Part shown: positions 10,501 to 21,975 of the stretch, one piece after another | Numbering within the stretch: position 1 is the first letter of the stretch | Layout: every line of letters starts with the position of its first letter | Source: Chaetoderma sp. LZ-2023a | Lineage: Eukaryota; Mollusca; Caudofoveata; Chaetodermatida; Chaetodermatidae | Length of the DNA stretch: 64,000 bases | Assembly (NCBI GenBank): GCA_034401795.1 | Contig: CM067367.1 | Span: 54,741,384 to 54,805,383 of the forward strand | Reading direction: 5' to 3' | The notes under the pieces: generated by a model | Databases searched by the model: none | The model's input: the letters and a program-made list of their open reading frames with translations, nothing else | Told to the model about the DNA's origin: nothing | Position numbers and translations under genes: made by a program

Positions 10501-13500
10501 CAATGCAGACTGTAGCATAAGTGGCGACAGTGGTTTTCTAGTTGCTGAAGAGAGTTTTTCGTGAATGGGCAGTATTTGCTGTTCTGATAGGATCTGTAAG
10601 TATCTTAGTCAGCAGTAGCAGGTTGGTAGTTAGATTAATCCAGACTGCAGTCCTGTAGTTCTGGATGACTAGCAGATTTAATACACTGAAACGAGGTTTA
10701 CGATAGGCTAGCAGAGTTGGACATTGAATGAGCATGTGTGAATATGGTTCAGTGTCCATATGTTACAGCTGACATAAAACATCAACACCATTCATATTGA
10801 ATTTAGACATCAGAGATTGGACTAGGTAAGTACCTGTAAGGAATCTTAGTTTAATGGCACAACGCTTTGCATCCCCAATGCATTTATTACTAGATGGATT
10901 TGATGGTTGCTGGGAGAAAAGGATTGATCGTTGCAGTTAGACATGGTACTTCTGAGTTTAAATTCAGCGATGAGGTTATTATGCCAATAGAGGTTAATAG
11001 CAGTTAATAGTTGTTGCTTCCACGTGTCTTAAGATGGAATTGCAACAATAAGGTGTTCTAAGCTCGGTAGCCCATATATTTGATAAGTTGCTGCAGGCAA
11101 ATAAATCAAGAGTTAGAGGAATTTGACTTCATTGCAGTTTGTCCCCTTGCAATGTTGATCAATGCTATATTATCACTACGTAGTTAGCTGGTGTACGTGG
11201 ATTTCAGCCTCAATAGGCTAGATACCAAGCAATAGCTATAGAATGCACGTTGCAATATGCTGCGGTAACGATAGGATAGTTATAAGCATTGTAGGTAGGA
11301 AACTATCTAATAGATACTTTTGTCTCTTGTCGAGCATGAGGATGAACATAACATAAAGTAAAAATATTTTGAAGCAATTTTTGGTGTCTGGTCATTCTAG
11401 CCATTGTAGTGAGACTATAGAAGGTTCTGCGGGCGCACCTTGTCTCTTGCTTTGTTATGTCAGTGCGGGTTAGGCCAAGATGAGTGGTCATGCTTGGAAC
11501 TGTCACAATATGGTCCCAAGTGTTCAGAAAGGAATAAACTGAATTTGTTTCTTTGAGATACACTTTTCTATAATCGTTGATTTTTCAGGATGAAATGTCA
11601 CGGTTTCACGATTTGCATAATGATATGTCAAATCTAACATAGCTTGCAGTTCGATAGATGAGTTGCTGATAGGGATAAGATCATCTGCTATGGTTTGAGA
11701 GCCGGTATATTGTGTACCAATATAGGTTCCTCATTGGAATGTCTTCAATTGTTTGAGCAAACTATTAATATAGACATTGTATATGATGGAGGATAGAACA
11801 CCACCTCGATGTACTCCTTGCAGGATTGGAAACAAAGTCACTGATGGAATTCTTCCATTTAACCTTTGATGAAAGACCTTGATATAGAATATCAATAATA
11901 CGTACGAGATGAAGATTAAGCCATTGATCGTACAACATACATTTTAGTGAATTGTTGTCCACTACGTCAAAATCTTTATGGGTATCTCAACAAGCTATGT
12001 ATACTTGAAGACTGAGGTCTGTAATTCAATTATTACCTTCTGATATCATATGTGAAGCCATGATCGGAGAGAGACATTTTGAAAAACCGAATTGTAGACT
12101 TGATTGGATTTTGGGTAACATATGCTCTATTTTCTGAAGAGCTTGCACAAGGTAGAGCTTATTGCATGCCTCTATAATTAACATAGGTACATGGGTCCTT
12201 GCTCTTTTTGTGTACTGGTATAAGAACTCCATTATTGAAGTCTTTTGGAATTGTCTTACTTGATAATATAGAATTGTAGAATATGGTAATTGCTGGTATA
12301 AGTGGTTCTCCTGCATAGATGAAGTGCTCAGCACTGATACCATCCTCAACTAATGACTTTCCGGAGTCAAGTTTCGCACCTCCTGTGGTGATATAATAGG
12401 GAGTAGGTCTGCATTATCTTTAAGCAGCATTTGTAGTAGATTAAAATCATGTGTCACCGTAGCCTTATATTCAGAGTCAAGATTTTCCTGCTCTGATGGC
12501 ACAGCTAAGTCCTCATAATAGGTTGCAAATCAACGGCATTGTTGCAGAGGATATGTGAGCGTAATAGTATTGTGGACCATACATAGAGTCGACCGTGTTT
12601 GTTCTAGATCTAACACGATTGATGAGTCTAAAGAAGTTATTAGAGTTACTATGGCCCATTACATTGTTGTAGAATGATTTCCTATCAAGAGTAACCTCAA
12701 TCAGCAATTGCTTCTTGATGATTGCTCCCTCTTTCACAATAGGATGCTCAGATCCAGACTTATATAACTCTGACCATTTCTGATAGAGGTACTTGGCTTT
12801 GTCCATAAGCTGTCTCACTTCAGGAGAGGCTTTCTAGCTTGGCTCTGATATCCTTGGTTTCTTGCTAGGAACTATTTTATGGGTAGATTCCAGAAGGTGT
12901 TTTATTTAAAAGCGCAGTAATGTTGTGTAGGTCCATGTTGTTGGAACTTGAAAGACCAGAGTTATGAAGACATGTAGCGATTAACCTCTGATAGTCACAT
13001 CTGACAGATTTCGTCCAATGGAACTTACGTATTGAACCAGCTTTTTTGTTGATAGGAGGCAGTGATATCTGAGGTAATTGTACAGTAAACTGGTATATGA
13101 CCAGAGGTTTTGTACAGCTTGAGTTTCCAGTTCTTACTCGCTTAATAGGATCAATGCTGTTACTAAAGAAGTAATCAATCTGTGAGCTAACATTACCTCT
13201 TCAAGAAGTATATTCTTTAGAGTTGTAGTAGCTAAAGATACGCTTTTGCTCTAGGAGGAATCTCATGAGTTATTTATCTGTGTAATTTCCTCTGGATAAT
13301 AATGTGGCATTCACGTCACCACACCATAGTATGCTATGAGAGTGGGAGTAGGAAATGAATTACACCAATGCACTCAGCATACCACTCTTTCGTATCTACA
13401 TACATTGTTGTTGGCATGTATGTATTAATCATAAATGGAGGATGCATTGAATATCAACAGCAATTACTGTTTGGCAACACATATCAATGGATTTCACACA

Positions 13501-13660
13501 GGTACTGTACTCGGTTCTCCAGGCAATGGCTACACTGCCATAACCACGAGAACGGAGGGCACTACACTTGACTACAGGTCGTAATATCAGAGTCCACTGA
13601 ATTGATGATGTAATCAAAACCTGTAGTGGGGTCTGCTATGTTAAAAAGTAATCTCCCGTA
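10500..13660 (-). pseudogene. Decayed CR1-like LINE (endonuclease and reverse transcriptase remnants)
   Basis: Read on the minus strand, remnants appear in LINE order. Near 13.6-13.4 kb is an endonuclease-like stretch (NSVDSDITTCSQV). Near 13.05-12.95 is a linker with KAGSIRKFHWTKSVRCDYQR. Near 12.1 is RT-like LQFGFSKCLSPIMASHMISE. Near 11.9-11.75 is a second RT block (NNSLKCMLYDQWLNLHLV). Near 10.75 is a C-terminal HMLIQCPTLLAYRK. The frames are broken by many stops and shifts, so no active protein is possible. Assignment to the CR1-like group is from motif memory; other RT clades are possible. Confidence 0.7.
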
Positions 13661-13949
13661 GAATTTGATAGCGATTTTTGTAAACAATTTTTTGGATGAC
13701 GTGGACCATAAAGAGTACAAAAAATTATGTTTTCATTTTCCCATGATCACCTTCAATATATGGCCCCGATTTTTAAAAATGGCGCCCGGGAAACATAAAT
13801 GTGCTCAAAATCGGCTTCATGATGCCACCATATAATATAAGTATTTGTGGTCCTCTCAGTAGAGAAAGACATGTATCAAAATTGCAGCTGCAAAACAGAT
13901 GCTGTTTTAGAAATAATGCCGCCATTTTAGTTAAAATGGCCACAAAAAT

Positions 13950-16520
13950 GATAGAAACTGTACCAAAGAGGCGATTCTCAGAACGATTACATCTGCACTT
14001 GATAAGTTGAATGAGGACATCTGGGACTAGCGGGTCTGTTGAAAGAATTGGTTCAAAGCTATCCTTGCATTTCTCCCATCCAAGTGTGAATGGGTCGAGA
14101 ACAATGGGGCATGCCTCAACTGATTATATCCAAATGTTGCATTGCAAATTGAATGTGCTCGCAACACTAGTTGTAGGATGGTACCAATTGTAGGGATAAG
14201 CGTTCTACTCCATCATGAAGTTTCAGTAGATGGAATGTATACCATTTCAGATCTTTAGCATTGTCAAATTGAATTTGTTTTGTATCAAACAAGTTATAGA
14301 AATATTTTGTACAAGCCTGAATAACGTCATCTGTGGGTGTAGCTCCACTACCCAAGTTTGACAATCCTCTAATAACCTCTTCACATGAACTCATATATAC
14401 AGTGACACACGTTCGTATTCCTTTTCCATGTATATGGCCAGTGTAATCACACATGCATCCCACATAGGCATTCCCACTAATGGAAGTTCGGGAGTACTAT
14501 ACTACCAAAGTTCATGTTTGGACTCCCAAAATATATACCACGGGAGTTCAAGACTTAATATTCCCCCCCCCCCCCCAGACACCACTTAAACATGAGGAAA
14601 TTGCATGTATGTGAACTATTTAAAACCTGCATGTTTCCTGTTTGGACTCCCAAAACTATTGTCCTTCATGTGTTTAGAAATTAGTGGAAGCCCTGCACAG
14701 GCCTGATATTTTTTCGGATCCTATTTTATCAAACATGACTCGTTCCTCTAGTTCGCATAATGAGGACTACACCAGGCCCAGGCAGCAACGTTGACAGAGC
14801 AAGGATTAACACATACGTATATAATGAGTATATGTCAACATTGCATCTGGTAAGTCTCTGCAGTTTTTCATTCGTTTTTAGTTTACGACCATCTCTTGTA
14901 CTAGAAGCCATCCCCTCATATATGACACATGTTTTATCATGCATAAGAGCCTTTGGTAGGTCATCTTCTCGTGTCTGTTGCGACTTACGCTTTCCAATGC
15001 ATGAATGAGGTTCGCCTTAACAGTACATAGATAAAGGTTTCCATCGTGTTCCATAATTGTTTGATCGTCTAGAATTCGTATTTACCGATCTCTTCTTTAA
15101 GATCAACATTTTGGCGAGTAGAACACGCTGTGGCCAGAACACGTGCAACCAAGGCGTGTGTTGCTTTTAATGTGGTCTTTTCTGTACCAGTTTTCACTTC
15201 GAACTCTTTACTATCCGCATTCCATTCTGACAATTTGGTCTTTGCCATTTTATCCCATCGGTTCCCTGTGCCAAACATGCGTTCATCCACAAATTCTTTC
15301 AAATCATGTTGGCCACGCCCTTCAGTTTCTGTGATGTTTTTCTATATTTCATATGTTATGATAGACTTAGTCTTCAGATTGTACAGTTTGGATTGTACTC
15401 CATTCGGGGGTCTCAACCATTTTGAATGGATTTGAAGGATATAAAATTGTCTTGACTTTTGTACGTAAGCTCCCTGGCATGAAGTGATGTATTCAGACAT
15501 CTGATGATCTGTTTGCCTGGATTCACTTGATATTCTGAGCATGTACTTTGTCTCAGATGATATCTTTGCCAATACTAGTGCACTAATACAATAACTAAGA
15601 AGGGCTTCTGGATTCGCTGTTATGGCTGAAAGTCCTCCTTCCCCTTTGTGGATTTTGTTAATATGTTCTTGTGCAGGGTCGACTCGAATTGCAGTAAAAG
15701 GGGTCTTAATTATCTGCACTGTGCCACTGTGAAGGATCCATGTTCGAATATCTTCTATACCTCAAGTTATGTGCCTCTCAAATCGTACATGCGCGCCAAA
15801 TACTCAGACATGTATTGAGCAGAGCCCAGTCGATCATATGTCATAAAGTAAACACACAACTTCTTGGGTGCAGCAAGGGTAAGAACCTTGAACGTTGGCG
15901 AGGTGCACGGATAAACTGGACCAAAACCAGCACTTGTAGCTCGTGGACTATCTGCATACAGGACAACCTACATTAAGCTGTTCAAATTCTTCGAGTTTTG
16001 TACGAGGGCCGAGTGCCTCACATTGGCGTGAAGCTTGACATGAGATGTAGCTATTTGGCTCTTCTCAGTAAAGGACTCAAGGATGAGCCTTTGTAGTTCT
16101 TGCTGAAGATCTGGATTCTTGTCAATGAAAGCATTAAGCCACATGTTAGAAAGTGTTTGTAGTATGGCCAAATGACATTCAATTGCCCGATGGTGATGCT
16201 TGCCATTGATTATTTATTTCACAATCACATTTGAATACAGCTCAGCCTCCATTCATGCCGTCCTTCAACAGTTTGACCTGGACAATGCAAAACTAACAAT
16301 ACAACATGAAACTGGCCGGGTGTATGATCCATTTATTTTTATATGCATCATCGAGATATGGCAGTTTAAAGGCTCTTTTCTAGAGATCCGTATCCATCCA
16401 GACAGTTGCAGGTGGTGCGTTCTCTCCTTAGACCAACTTGGTTATTTTGTAGAACATTTTCAGGCCTGTTATTAGAGTCCATTCTAAAAGATGAGGTGGA
16501 GCACTCATGTGCTGCAGCAT
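13950..16520 (-). pseudogene. Decayed copy of an uncharacterised multicopy invertebrate protein family
   Basis: Blocks of a large protein family that I recall from mollusc and cnidarian predictions occur in order on the minus strand. They are: GQFHVVLLVLHC (about 16.30); AFIDKNPDLQQELQ (about 16.1); AQEHINKIHKGEGGL (about 15.65); FVDERMFGTGNRW (about 15.3); RQNVDLKEEIGKYEF (about 15.08); MCDYTGHIHGKGIRTC (about 14.45); and DPFTLGWEKCKDSFEP...IKCRCN (about 14.1-14.0). Stops and frame changes separate them. The function of the family is unknown to me. The second copy at 53.5 kb belongs to a related branch. Whether the family is host or transposon-borne is open. Confidence 0.68.
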
Positions 16521-17409
16521 TAATGATGGGAAGTAGATGCGCTATCAGGAATGATATGAAACTTGATTTTTTTTAACAAAACGGTAATTTTGAGAATCGG
16601 CTATCATTTTGAAACACATAACTACAATTTGTAAGAAAACACAACTACATTTGTTGTACATAAATTATTTACGCACAGACTTACGTATTTGTATCAAAGC
16701 AAGTTTCAAAATAAAGCATTTTGTCTAATAATTGCGTTTTTAGTTTGCGGCAGGCATTTTGAAAATTTATTAGCGTATATCGAAGATGGGTTAGAAAAAT
16801 GCAAACATGTTTTTTTCACTTACATTGGTGTATTTTGTCCAAAACCGTATATGTCAAAAGTCTATATTAAATTTTCACGGAATTACATAACAGACCGCAC
16901 TACTGGTAGAAATGCCTTAATATCGTTTTTCTCAAAGTCATATAGCGAATGCTCTTGCAAGCACATATAATCAGCTTATTTCAATAGACCGGGTAAAAAA
17001 GAACTTCAAACCAGTATAAGTCTGTCTGGCTGCCTGGCTGCCTGCCTGCTTGCCTGGCTGGCTATCGGTCTGGCAAATATTTGGCATTTCTGACATATCA
17101 CAATAGTGCCTCGGTGGCAACGATAGCGCATCGTACAGTCTTTGTTTTGGTGGCACGAGATGTCATATAAAAAGAGTCCTTCGACCGCCAACACGACGTT
17201 TCATTGAGACAGTATGTGACCTCAGTTAGTTTGTGAGTGACGTACCGTACATACGTACTGGCATCTGCTCTACTTAATTGTACTATTAGCCATATGTTAC
17301 AGTCGTACCTTTATATGTTTCATATACGTATCAATAGTCATAATTCAGTGATTAAGTCCAAGCCAAGTACTACCTAAAACACTACACAAGAATGGTGGCT
17401 AAGCCTTAC
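16521..17409. other. Intronic sequence near exon 17410-17593
   Basis: AT-rich, with a short TGCC/TGGC-rich patch (17030-17065). No domain in any open frame. Confidence 0.5.
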
Positions 17410-17593
17410 CTATTGTGACCTAATGCCCTGCAGACGACTTTAGCAGCACTGCTGTTAAAGCCGCTAACACACACGTAGCTAGCATCTCCGTAATATGAAA
17501 CCAGTAACCTGCCACCAGAGATTTCACTGCCATCACCATCACCACCACCACCAACAAGACGTTGTACGTTCAATTTTGGCGCAGGCCCGTCTT
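17410..17593 (-). CDS. SRCR first-half exon (domain d)
   Basis: The translation contains LNVQRLVGGGG, ISGGRLLVSYYG, a cysteine in SYVCVSG, and AAKVVCRALGHN, the N-terminal half of an SRCR domain. The acceptor TATCTTATTTTCAG gives phase 1 entry, and the donor ATAG|GTAAGG gives phase 2 exit; both are strong. The frame is open throughout its 184 bp. It lies 339 bp downstream, in transcript order, of exon 17933-18084. Its partner is 8104-8267. Joining gives CRALGHN-S-DFAQV with the split codon AG|T. A glycine-rich stretch encoded by GGT repeats sits near its start. Confidence 0.83.
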
Positions 17594-17604
17594 CTGAAAA
17601 TAAG

Positions 17605-17800
17605 ATAAATCAGTAATATACCAATTGCTCGTGCTTATGTGGCACCCTCACTAGCTGTGTACATTCGTGATATGACAAGACATGATTTTGTGTTACACAT
17701 GCTTGTGTGGATTCGTAAAACGACAAAACATGATTTTGTGTCACACATGCGCGCATGTGTACATTCGTAAAACGACAGGACATGATATGTATGTACACGG
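17605..17800. repeat. Short tandem repeat, three about 51-bp units
   Basis: ATTCGT...CGACA..ACATGATTTTGTGT..CACATGC repeats at about 17662, 17713 and 17764 with minor changes. It fills most of the 339-bp intron between the two SRCR exons. Confidence 0.8.
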
Positions 17801-17932
17801 CATGATTACATTTTCCCTTCAAATTAATTTTATCAAATCATCTATGTTTGGTTAAATTGTCGAATTGTTAATTAACACAGAGACGAACAAAAAAACGATA
17901 ACATTCGTGACTAATGAACTGACTGGACTTAT

Positions 17933-18084
17933 TGCATGTGAGTTCTGAAATCCAATCCCAATTAAGTGCATTCTGTAATCGCGTAGTCCGGCAATCTGAC
18001 AAGCGCTCTTCAGTACCTCTACATGCCCAAGCAGTTCGCCGTGCAGAAGTACGTGTCATAACCAATCCTACCGAGGCTCCCTCA
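17933..18084 (-). CDS. SRCR second-half exon (domain c), damaged or unusual donor
   Basis: The translation runs GASVGLVMTRTSARR, TAWACRGTEERLSDC, then WDWISELTC. It is the SRCR C-terminal half with only three cysteines instead of four. The acceptor CTTCTTTTGTTACCAG is strong and gives phase 2 entry. At the place where every sister exon has its phase 1 donor, the sequence is TGCA|ATAAGT: a GTAAGT donor with G to A at +1. Reading through adds 20 codons to a TAA at about 17868. The exon could therefore be terminal, mis-spliced, edited by an AT-AG splice, or affected by a sequence error. Its partner is 21798-21975. Confidence 0.72.
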
Positions 18085-18243
18085 CTGGTAACAAAAGAAG
18101 GGTTATCAAATAATTTACCAATACTGTATCACAAAGGTTCAACAACTATTTGAAAATCACCATTAGTACTCATTTATCTTCATACTCGGATGCCATATTC
18201 TTCTCACCATTCTCCTGTCCGTTTTGTATTCCTAGCCAGAATT

Positions 18244-18640
18244 GGACCTTTCCAGTTTTAGCTATTCCCAGCCCATCTCTAGCTACGCTACACACACGCC
18301 TCGCTTGTGTTGGGACCGATCGATCCCTGATCGCCCTAACCATCAATTTACAGAAAACTTACAGGTAAGCTGTTGAATATTTTGAAACCAATTTGACTGG
18401 GTGCGGTTTCTGTCCATGGCCTAACAGCGCCCACTCAGATTAGTTTCAAAATATTCAACAGAATATTTATTAAATAGTAAAGAAATACAATTCGTACAAC
18501 AATGCTTAGTTCGTCTTCAATTAAGCGTTCATGACACATTATCTACGCCATTTATGACGTCATTGATTATGACACCATCCTACACGTCACATAGTTGATT
18601 ATGACGTCATATGATGGATAGCTAAATTGGAAAGGTCCAT
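18244..18640 (+). mobile_element. MITE copy E (reference copy)
   Basis: Best full-length copy of the most abundant family here. The TIRs are GGACCTTTCCAGTTTTAG at the left and CTAAATTGGAAAGGTCCAT at the right. In order it holds GCCCATCTCTAGCTA, a GATCGATC motif, CAATTTACAGAAAACTTA, a splice-donor-like CAGGTAAG, a roughly 90-bp internal hairpin (GTTGAATATTTTGAAAC ... GTTTCAAAATATTCAAC), CATACAATTCGTAC, and a half rich in TGACGTCA. There is no coding capacity, so it is a non-autonomous DNA transposon. The parent transposase is not in the window. Confidence 0.92.
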
Positions 18641-18923
18641 TTATTAACTCTACTATATAAAATGATATGACTGGCAGAGAAGTTGCTGGTTTGATTGGCC
18701 GATATCGAGTCGGTAATTTCTAGGTCCCATTCAGGCCGTATCTAAACTGGTTTTATTTTTAATGTTTTCAGCCATTACGGCTAATTTCCCCAGTTTTTAT
18801 TTACACGGGTACGTATTTAATACCCCTGGATGGAGAGAGATAATGAGTCATGGTGATTGCCCATGTTTCAAGCGACTGTGAGGTAGTCCATCACGCAGCC
18901 ACGAATCGGGTTCTCCGGTTAAC
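18641..18923. repeat. Dispersed repeat fragment shared with about 40.65 and 41.08 kb
   Basis: TAGGTCCCATTCAGGCCGTA (about 18722) recurs near 40650, and TTTAATACCCCTGGATGGAG (about 18817) corresponds to TTTATACTCTTGAGTGGAG near 41081. At 40.7 kb the two blocks are separated by the foldback element 40703-41048. Confidence 0.75.
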
Positions 18924-19322
18924 GAACCTTTCCAGTTTGAGCTATTCCCCGCCCATATATAGCTAAGCTCCATCCACACCTCGATCGTGTTGAGATTGAT
19001 CGATCCCCGAACGCCCTGCCCTGGCTATCAATTTCCAGAAAACTGTACACGTTAGCTGCTAAATAGTTTGATACTAATTTGACTGGGCGCTGTTGCTGCC
19101 TATGGCAGCAAAAACGTCCAGTCAAATTGGTTACAAAATAGTCAACAGATTATTTATTAAATGGAAAAGACATACAATTCGTACAACATGTCGGACTATC
19201 AAGCGTTAAAGACGGACTATATCGAATGACTCATGACGGTATAATTATGACCTGACCCTACCCGTCACGTAGTTGATTTTGACGTCATATGATGGATAGA
19301 TATACTTGGAAAAGGCCCATTA
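18924..19322 (+). mobile_element. MITE copy F
   Basis: It runs from GAACCTTTCCAGTTTGAG at the left to ACTTGGAAAAGGCCCATTA at the right. The hairpin centre CTGCCTATGGCAGCA is intact, but the donor-like site has become ACACGTTAG. It lies 283 bp after copy E in the same orientation, in the intron between the halves of SRCR domain c. Confidence 0.9.
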
Positions 19323-19756
19323 GTCCCGAGGGCTGACCACTACACCAAGCCGACTCTCCTATTGATGAGTGAATTATTTCAGAATTTTTATAGGACGGTG
19401 TCAGAGAACTCAGTCTACTCTTTTGACAGTTTTGACATTAAATACATGCCATTATCTGCTTTAAGGGGATATTCTTACATTACATTTAAAGGGATACTAA
19501 TCTCCTCAAATGTTATATTACACCAATGAATTATTTTAAGCCTGCATAGATTTAAGACAATTCATTTCCCTTAGTATTCCTTTATTTGTACATACGCAAG
19601 CATACTATAATTATTTGCTTTTTGCTATTCAACATCGAGTTAATGTTGAACTGTGGTCGCCGCAATTTTGTCTCGTCATGCGACAGTGTGCGATGTCATG
19701 TAGGATCAGATGCAATGCATTCTTTATGTATGTATGATTACTGTATTCTGCGGCTG
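19323..19756. other. Intronic sequence, nothing recognised
   Basis: AT-rich with no domain-bearing frame. Confidence 0.5.
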
Positions 19757-19950
19757 TAGTAGTAGAAACATCCTACAGCTGCAATCAGTCCTTCTTCGCT
19801 TTTCCCCACTGTGTCTTGTCCTCAGGCGAAATCCTTAACTTCCTCAGGTCCATTCTTGATTTGAGTGTACTGAGTCCTGCTTTCTTGAGGTCACCTCGTA
19901 GCACGCTTAGCAGATTTATGCAAGGACGTCCTCTCCTGGCTCTGTATTTT
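19757..19950 (-). pseudogene. 3' end fragment of an RTE-like LINE
   Basis: One minus-strand frame reads RARRGRPCINLLSVLRGDL then KAGLSTLKSRMDLRK. It resembles the extreme C-terminus of RTE-type reverse transcriptases (R-G-R-P ... L...L ... A..R..W). Upstream RT is absent, so this would be a heavily 5'-truncated insertion. Confidence 0.45.
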
Positions 19951-21026
19951 CTGCATTCTTTATTATCTAATAATTATATGTAGAATATTTTGAAACTAAT
20001 TTGGCTGGAAGCTAATGCTCCAAATAGTCAACGTCTTACCTGGATGGTTGCACTTACACCACACACTATAGATTGCACTATTAATATGACTGACCGTGTA
20101 TGGGCAGTTTTACAATCATTGGGACAAAAGTGTCTCACGGGGTGGGGGGGGGGGGGTGTGTGTCAAAATTTAGAATGCTGAATATCTGGCGCACTTTCTC
20201 CAAATAGTTATCAAACAAGCATATTAATTAATCGGGGGTGGGGAGGGGGGGCGAGAAGATAAAAAATAATTCAATTTCTGAAATATGACTTCTGCAAGGA
20301 GGATGGGTGTAGAGTTTGTCTTGTAGTCCCATATTTCTAAAAAATCTAATAAAGGTAAACAAATAATACATATGCACACTAATTTGCATTTACACACATC
20401 GGATAACGGTTCGATACAAAATTTTAACGAAAACTGCTTCTGGATATCATTAATTGGATTGAAATGATACATTTTATTAAGCGATTGGTCCATAAATGCC
20501 CATTATTCTTGATAACCTTCTTTATCATAATCTGCACTAGACCTCTATCTCTATACAAATCAACTTTTCTGACTTCACCCAATACGATTCAACAAACTAT
20601 GAAGTTACTGCATGTTCAAATACTTTATTGTTGGGTAACAGTACTGTCAAACTAAATGTCCTCTCCGTCAATTTAAGCCATTTTTAACAATACATTTAAT
20701 CTTACATTATATTCAAAATAAGCATATAATATAACCGAAAAAACTTCCTATTGAGGACCTGGTGGCTTGCGGGTTCAAAGATCTATGAATATCTTAAATT
20801 GTAATTGTACTTCTCTGTAATTGTAATACAACTGCTACAAAAATGCCGATAATCAATGTTACAATTACTGACAATTAAAATAGGTATGTCACTGTTAAAA
20901 TAACCCCATTTACATATAATTCTCTGCTAAGACCTAACTATGCAGATAAACTAGTATGAAAAAAACAATGTCGCAGATTCAGTTTCATTATCTGTTTTCA
21001 ATAATCACTCAGTCTGATATCAATAA
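19951..21026. other. Intronic sequence with MITE debris and G-tracts
   Basis: A short MITE-hairpin fragment (AGAATATTTTGAAACTAATT) lies at about 19982-20008. Poly-G tracts lie at 20142-20157 and 20234-20250. Nothing coding is evident. Confidence 0.55.
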
Positions 21027-21119
21027 GATGGTAATATGTTATACTCAAATCAGGAATTCGCATGGCCTCACTATGGCCATGTGAATTTCTGATTTGAGTG
21101 TACAGCATATATTACCATC
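21027..21119. repeat. Foldback palindrome with about 41-46-bp arms
   Basis: GATGGTAATATGTTATACTC at 21027 is answered by its near complement ending TATATTACCATC at 21119, with the centre CATGGCCTCACTATGGCCAT. The right arm is a few bases longer than the left. It may be a miniature transposon or an RNA hairpin; no target duplication is evident. Confidence 0.85.
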
Positions 21120-21348
21120 GTTGAACAATCAAACCAGAAACAATAGATTTGATTGAGTAAAACTATGGATAGCTTCTCTGAACTCCAGTTATACATGTGT
21201 ATCCTATGTAGCAACTGATATATTGTAGGTGGGTTGTGTAGTAGTGCTTCAAGGAAGATCCTGAAAATATAACCAAGAAGATTAGGTTAGAACATGTCGA
21301 AAAGAAGGTTAGGTTATAAAATGTCAAAAATATGTCCTCTCCGAGTTT

Positions 21349-21456
21349 TCTAAGAATTGAAATTCAGAGAATGCAGCAATCGATCGATCCTAACACGTAA
21401 AAGCGTGGGTGGAGCTTAGCTAGAGATGGATAGAATCATAGCTAAAACTGGATTCA
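21349..21456 (-). mobile_element. MITE copy G, left-end fragment
   Basis: Reverse orientation. It keeps GCTAAAACTGG, GGAGCTTAGCTAGAGATGG, CAATCGATCGATCC and TTGAAATTCAGAG. The hairpin and the other half are missing. Confidence 0.85.
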
Positions 21457-21797
21457 CCCCCTTTCACCACCAGTGCATATGAATGGGTAATAGAAGATAA
21501 ACGTATATGTTTTAAGCGTGCCTGCGTGCAAGTATGTTAATGGAATCCTGGGTATATGAGAAATAAAAAACACGTTATCATTAATTACATAAGCGAAGGC
21601 CGTGCACCATTTTGCATACCTTGTCAGGCAGACAGATAGTGATGTTATAGGCCTAAATGCTCAAAATATTTGAGTAGTTAGTGCAAAACCACCTGTCTCA
21701 TATCCACATCATCGTGTCTCCCACCCTGCCCCACCCCACGCACACTCCATGTACACATTTACAGCTGCACACCCGTCTTATTGCACGCGAAACTTAC
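21457..21797. other. Intron of SRCR gene adjoining exon 21798-21975
   Basis: Non-coding. A C-rich patch (CCCTGCCCCACCCCACGCAC, about 21725-21744) is the only notable feature. Confidence 0.5.
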
Positions 21798-21975
21798 GAA
21801 GGGAGATCCATTTGGCGACAGGCTACGTGGGCTGATGCATTGGTAAGCGATCTCATTCCAACATAATGCCACCGATTATTTTGAAAGATTCGTAATATAC
21901 CTTGTGTCCGCACTGTCTCTCCACCTTGTGTCTGCATTCCGCTTATCAGACCTAATGCGCCTTCAATTGACTCAT
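21798..21975 (-). CDS. SRCR first-half exon (domain c)
   Basis: The translation contains SIEGALGLISGMQTQGGE, RTQGILRIFQNNRWHYVG and NASAHVACRQMDLPS, the N-terminal half of an SRCR domain ending in the typical A-x-V-A-C-R-Q motif. The cysteine normally found after the W is absent (NRWHYVGMRS). The acceptor TGCTTGTACTTCAG gives phase 1 entry, and the donor CTTC|GTAAGT gives phase 2 exit; both are strong. The 178-bp frame is clean. The partner is 17933-18084, across an intron holding MITE copies E, F and G. Confidence 0.84.
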
